34,415 nt of DNA from a virus. Of this stretch, positions 32,222-34,415 are shown piece by piece. The stretch is from positions 1-34,415 of IMG/VR virus record IMGVR_UViG_3300028840_002438, one strand, 5' to 3'. The position numbers and the translations under genes are program-made. Within the stretch, counting starts at the first letter, position 1. The number at the start of each line of letters is the position of its first letter. The notes under the pieces are model-generated. The model made no database searches, was not told where the DNA came from, and saw only the letters and a program-made list of their open reading frames with translations.

Positions 32222-32733
32222 AGCAGTCCTGCCCATCTGCAGCATACAGGGGCCGGGGTGAGCTTGTTCACCGCGTTCCACCACTTGTTGATGAACCTGC
32301 CGAGATCATCAAAATTCCGGTACATGTCACCGGTGTTCCTCCATCCGGTGGTTTCCCCATTAACGTACACTCTGAACGCATAGATCGGGATCTTCCCGGT
32401 GTCGTCGGCTTTGGCCTCGCCGGCCACTTGGATGGTGGTTATCTGTCCGGGCCGGGTGAGGGCTTTATGGGCCCTGTCCTGTCCTGCCGGAAGTTCACCC
32501 TTCCACGATTTCCACTCCACCATCAGCATGTAGCCGTGCCTCTCAGTCATCCCATCCACGTCACCGAACTGACAGCCCTCACCGAGGAAGCGGTTGAGCT
32601 TGTGGATGTCAGGCCGCTTCAGCTTGTTGTAGCACCCGTCCGTCTCACAGTCCCACAGCATTGGATTCTCAGCACTCATGAGCCGATCCCTCCACATTCT
32701 CCACAGGTTTCTCAGCCACCACCGCAGGTTCAT
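32218..32733 (-). CDS. PD-(D/E)XK nuclease candidate, 171 aa
   Basis: The core reads GDVDGMTERHGYMLMVEWKS: Asp58 or Asp60, then Glu73-Trp-Lys75 in a beta strand, which matches the D...E-x-K catalytic motif of this nuclease superfamily, as used by phage resolvases and RecB-type nucleases. An aromatic Lys-Gln/Asn-type substrate loop is not clear. I chose the ATG at 32733 (AGGA SD); a GTG at 32754 and an ATG at 32679 are alternatives. Likely DNA processing in recombination or packaging. Confidence 0.6.
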   Translation of the reverse strand: MNLRWWLRNLWRMWRDRLMSAENPMLWDCETDGCYNKLKRPDIHKLNRFLGEGCQFGDVDGMTERHGYMLMVEWKSWKGELPAGQDRAHKALTRPGQITTIQVAGEAKADDTGKIPIYAFRVYVNGETTGWRNTGDMYRNFDDLGRFINKWWNAVNKLTPAPVCCRWAGLL

Positions 32734-32747
32734 TTTTCCTACCCCCC

Positions 32748-32999
32748 TCACCACCCAGACACAGGGCCATAGTCATCGTCTTCGTCCTCGTCATCATCCT
32801 GCTGCCCCTCGATCCGGGGCGTGATCCATTTGATCTCATCAGGTGCGAACCGCACATAGCCCGTGCCATCACACCGTGGGCAGTCCCGGCCGGACAGGCT
32901 CTCCCATGATGCCCCACCACCCCGCCAGTGTTCGATGATCCTCCCGGTGCCTTTGCAACGATGGCACCTGTCCACGATGCTGTCATTGATCCGGATCAT
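32748..32999 (-). CDS. DnaJ-type zinc-finger protein, 83 aa
   Basis: Two C-x2-C-x-G-x-G motifs (CHRCKGTG at 12-19 and CPRCDGTG at 40-47) make the zinc-binding repeat of the DnaJ cysteine-rich domain; a whole DnaJ has four. The tail is strongly acidic (DDDEDEDDDYGPV). There is no J domain. Such small proteins are common in phages and their role is unknown. The start at 32999 is an ATGA overlap. Confidence 0.75.
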   Translation of the reverse strand: MIRINDSIVDRCHRCKGTGRIIEHWRGGGASWESLSGRDCPRCDGTGYVRFAPDEIKWITPRIEGQQDDDEDEDDDYGPVSGW

Positions 33000-33178
33000 T
33001 TCGAGTCCTTTCGCCACTTCTTCTCAGCCTTCCTGTAATCGGCCCGGTGCTGGATCCACACTTCCTCGCCTTCTTCCCTGAGCCAATCCTCCAAAGCCTC
33101 GGGGTGATCGAACTCGTAGATCTTGTGCACCCTCATGGTGCCACGGAACGGGTGGATGTTCGAATAGGATACTTTCAT
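32996..33178 (-). CDS. Hypothetical small protein, 60 aa
   Basis: Overlaps both neighbours by four bases. A polar, charged, mostly helical protein (DHPEALEDWLREEGEEVWIQ) with a basic C-terminus. No family recognised; position suggests an early accessory. Confidence 0.5.
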   Translation of the reverse strand: MKVSYSNIHPFRGTMRVHKIYEFDHPEALEDWLREEGEEVWIQHRADYRKAEKKWRKDSK

Positions 33179-33996
33179 GCGGCTTCCTCCTGACTGATTG
33201 TGGCTTCAAGGCTGACACCTTTTTTGGTGTCTTCTATGTGTCCGCTGACAACATCGTACCCTTCCCTGAGGATCGCCTTCTTGAGTTCGATAAGTGAATT
33301 CTTTTTCTCTGCAGGCCACTCAGACAAGGTTCCACCCAGCTCTTTGAACCTGCTGACAAGTGTACGGATCTGTTTCGTGATCTCTGGCTCTGGCTCTGGC
33401 TTTTGTTCCATCGTGTTACCGGTAACACGTCCTGTCTGTGCTGTTGCTGTTGATGTTGCTGTTGCTTCTAAGGCTTTTGCTTCAAGGGCCTTAGCGGGCC
33501 CGCCACCGTTGTTACCGGTAACACGCTTCTTGTTACCGGTAACATCATGGAACTGCTTATGAGATGTATTATGTATCATTCGATCATGAGATGAACCTGA
33601 ACCTGAGCTTGGATCTGTCTTTTGATCTTGGCTCTTACGCGCCCGGGACTCAGCCATGGCCTTGGCCTTGTCAGCGTTGTAGGTGTCCTGATTGGCCTTG
33701 CACCGTTCGATCTCGTGGTGCCTGATGATTCCGCCGTCATCCTTGATCAGGATTCCCGTGGCGAATGCGGCACGCATGATGTCAGCGAACTTGGTGTTTG
33801 GATCACCCAGGCACAAGGCATCCTTGATTTCCTCGAGGAATTCCACGGTGACATCTTCGTTGTCCAGCAGTTGTTCCATGACTGCCAGAACGACACCGAC
33901 ACCGGCAGGCCCTGTACGAAGACGGAATTGAACCCACTGTGGGCCTGTCATGAATCCACGGGACAGTTTGACGTAGCGGATAGCTTTGGCGGGCAT
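33175..33996 (-). CDS. Replisome-organiser-like protein (Lin1244/DUF4373-like), 273 aa
   Basis: The N-terminal 110 residues resemble the Lin1244/Lin1753-like winged-helix domain of phage replication initiators (FMTGPQWVQFRLRTGPAG; MEQLLDNEDVTVEFLEEIKD; ADIMRAAFATGILIKDDGG). The middle is a low-complexity Lys/Ala/Gly/Ser/Thr/Glu-rich linker with three VTGN units (152-155, 159-162, 191-194), and the C-terminus is a charged helical region as in DnaD-type initiators. The first gene of the minus operon, as usual for early genes. The start at 33996 has GGGAGG at about 34002-34007; an in-frame upstream start (34095) is possible. The three palindromes in the linker DNA may be the origin. Confidence 0.62.
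   Translation of the reverse strand: MPAKAIRYVKLSRGFMTGPQWVQFRLRTGPAGVGVVLAVMEQLLDNEDVTVEFLEEIKDALCLGDPNTKFADIMRAAFATGILIKDDGGIIRHHEIERCKANQDTYNADKAKAMAESRARKSQDQKTDPSSGSGSSHDRMIHNTSHKQFHDVTGNKKRVTGNNGGGPAKALEAKALEATATSTATAQTGRVTGNTMEQKPEPEPEITKQIRTLVSRFKELGGTLSEWPAEKKNSLIELKKAILREGYDVVSGHIEDTKKGVSLEATISQEEAA
33412..33544. repeat. Three perfect 14-bp palindromes (origin iteron candidates)
   Basis: TGTTACCGGTAACA occurs at 33414-33427, 33510-33523 and 33531-33544; the first is extended to a perfect 18-bp palindrome, CGTGTTACCGGTAACACG at 33412-33429. The second and third start 21 bases apart, two DNA turns. Each encodes VTGN in the replisome-organiser gene. Iterons inside the initiator gene are the rule in ori lambda. 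The sequence also resembles the LacI-family GntR operator (TGTTA-N4-TAACA), so a repressor site is an alternative. Confidence 0.7.
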
Positions 33997-34015
33997 CGAT
34001 TCCTCCCAAATGAAA

Positions 34016-34068
34016 CGGGCCCTGCTGGGCGAAAACCGGGATGAGCTACCGGTATACAGCAGGGCCCG
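34016..34068 (-). promoter_or_regulatory. Leader stem-loop upstream of the replisome-organiser gene
   Basis: A perfect 12-bp inverted repeat (CGGGCCCTGCTG at 34016-34027 and its complement at 34057-34068) with a 29-base loop that contains a further ACCGG/CCGGT stem. It lies in the predicted 5' leader, about 8 bases from the SD. No U-run follows, so attenuation or translational control fits better than termination. Confidence 0.7.
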
Positions 34069-34122
34069 TAAGAAATCATCTGGAAGTCGATGCATTTTTG
34101 AGGCATCACCTGTGCTCAGTCC

Positions 34123-34216
34123 TTTGTCAGCGAGGCTCACTTCGCCAGCTTGCCTCACCCTCCCCATGATAATACTGCATGGGTGTGCGCATGTCAACCA
34201 TCATTTGTCAGCGAGG
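34123..34216. repeat. 13-bp direct repeat in the control region
   Basis: TTTGTCAGCGAGG at 34123-34135 and 34204-34216 are identical and 81 bases apart, flanking the minus-strand promoter. A pair of sites for one regulator is likely; a chance duplication is less so. Confidence 0.7.
34169..34197 (-). promoter_or_regulatory. Promoter of the minus-strand early operon
   Basis: On the minus strand TTGACA (34192-34197), a 17-base spacer, then TATTAT (34169-34174): six of six and five of six bases match sigma70. Transcription would start near 34162 and leave a leader of about 165 nt before the replisome-organiser gene. Confidence 0.8.
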
Positions 34217-34230
34217 AGGTGAAAAATAGA

Positions 34231-34244
34231 GATTGTATACAATC
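34231..34244. promoter_or_regulatory. 14-bp operator-like palindrome
   Basis: GATTGTATACAATC is a perfect palindrome between the two divergent promoters, ending 14 bases before the plus-strand -35. The likely binder is the ribbon-helix-helix protein of 60-224, which would then repress its own operon. Confidence 0.65.
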
Positions 34245-34258
34245 GTTCACAGAACCAC

Positions 34259-34287
34259 TTGACAGCTCAGGATTCCTGTGGTATCTT
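34259..34287 (+). promoter_or_regulatory. Promoter of the sugar operon
   Basis: TTGACA (34259-34264), a 17-base spacer and TATCTT (34282-34287), a full -35 and a four-of-six -10. The same -10 is at 11-16 in the left copy. Transcription would start near 34294, equal to base 23 of the left copy, and reads the regulator and all sugar genes. Confidence 0.75.
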
Positions 34288-34415
34288 CTGAGCATTGTTA
34301 ATATTCTTTTAACCCGGAGACATACCTCCCATGGCAGACATGGTTACCCTCACCACCATCGTGAGTCAGGAGCTGGCCGACAAGGTGCGGGCTGCTGCTG
34401 ATGAGGATGGGCGCA
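34272..34415. repeat. Terminal direct repeat, right copy (circular joint)
   Basis: Identical to bases 1-144. It contains the -10 of the plus-strand promoter and the first 28 codons of the ribbon-helix-helix gene, whose complete copy is at 60-224. Confidence 0.95.
34331..34415 (+). CDS. Ribbon-helix-helix gene, partial copy cut by the window end
   Basis: Identical to the first 85 bases of the gene at 60-224. It is the same gene on the circle, not a second gene. Confidence 0.9.
   Translation, partial: MADMVTLTTIVSQELADKVRAAADEDGR

Noticed and set aside
33412-33544. Calling the palindromes GntR operators
   Set aside because: They match the E. coli GntR-type box, but no LacI-family gene is present and the position in the initiator gene favours an origin. 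Kept only as an alternative.
1-34415. tRNA genes, CRISPR arrays, insertion sequences or an attachment site
   Set aside because: None could be supported by reading; no tRNA-like T-loop with matching arms, no spaced short repeats with unique spacers, no transposase or integrase motifs.

Overview
The window is one complete tailed-phage (Caudoviricetes) genome assembled as a circle. Bases 1-144 are repeated exactly at 34272-34415, so the unit is 34,271 bp and the first gene runs across the joint. The host cannot be named. Shine-Dalgarno sites, ATGA stop/start overlaps and sigma70-type promoters point to a bacterium, and the sugar genes and Maf-like protein suggest one that displays nonulosonic acids or a similar sugar. 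The large virion proteins and internal-virion-like genes suggest a short-tailed (podovirus-like) particle; no tape-measure or contractile-tail gene was recognised.

Layout. (1) 60-6154, plus strand: one tight operon with a small ribbon-helix-helix regulator, a one-helix membrane protein, and a sugar cassette. The cassette has a NeuB-type synthase, a Gfo/Idh-type oxidoreductase, an SpsF-type cytidylyltransferase, a class III aminotransferase, a YkgJ-type cysteine-cluster protein, a PseB/FlaA1-type 4,6-dehydratase, a methyltransferase and a GNAT acetyltransferase. (2) 6157-29850, minus strand: the virion block. In transcription order it holds terminase small and large subunits, a 51-residue protein, an FmdB-type zinc ribbon, portal, low-complexity proteins, scaffold, major capsid protein, a decoration-like protein, a DUF115/Maf-like glycosyltransferase candidate, small structural proteins, a beta-helix-like protein, a membrane protein, connector and tail proteins, four large internal-virion-like proteins and a repeat-containing fibre. 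(3) 29911-30450, plus strand: a lone sigma-factor-like gene. (4) 30435-33996, minus strand: early genes, with a replisome-organiser-like protein, zinc-finger and PD-(D/E)XK nuclease candidates, small unknowns and a second methyltransferase. (5) 33997-34330: a control region with two divergent TTGACA promoters, a 14-bp operator-like palindrome, a 13-bp direct repeat and a leader stem-loop.

The main interest is the pairing of a nonulosonic-acid-type cassette with a Maf-like (DUF115) protein among the capsid genes. Maf proteins are known to transfer nonulosonic acids to flagellin. A testable reading is that the phage makes an activated nine-carbon-type sugar and puts it on its own virion proteins, or alters the host surface. 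Second, three copies of a perfect 14-bp palindrome lie in the low-complexity middle of the replisome-organiser gene, as the iterons of ori lambda lie in gene O. Third, the dehydratase gene has an open second frame of about 190 codons with shifted codon choice, a possible overprinted gene. No integrase, DNA or RNA polymerase, primase, helicase, recognisable endolysin, tRNA or CRISPR array was found.
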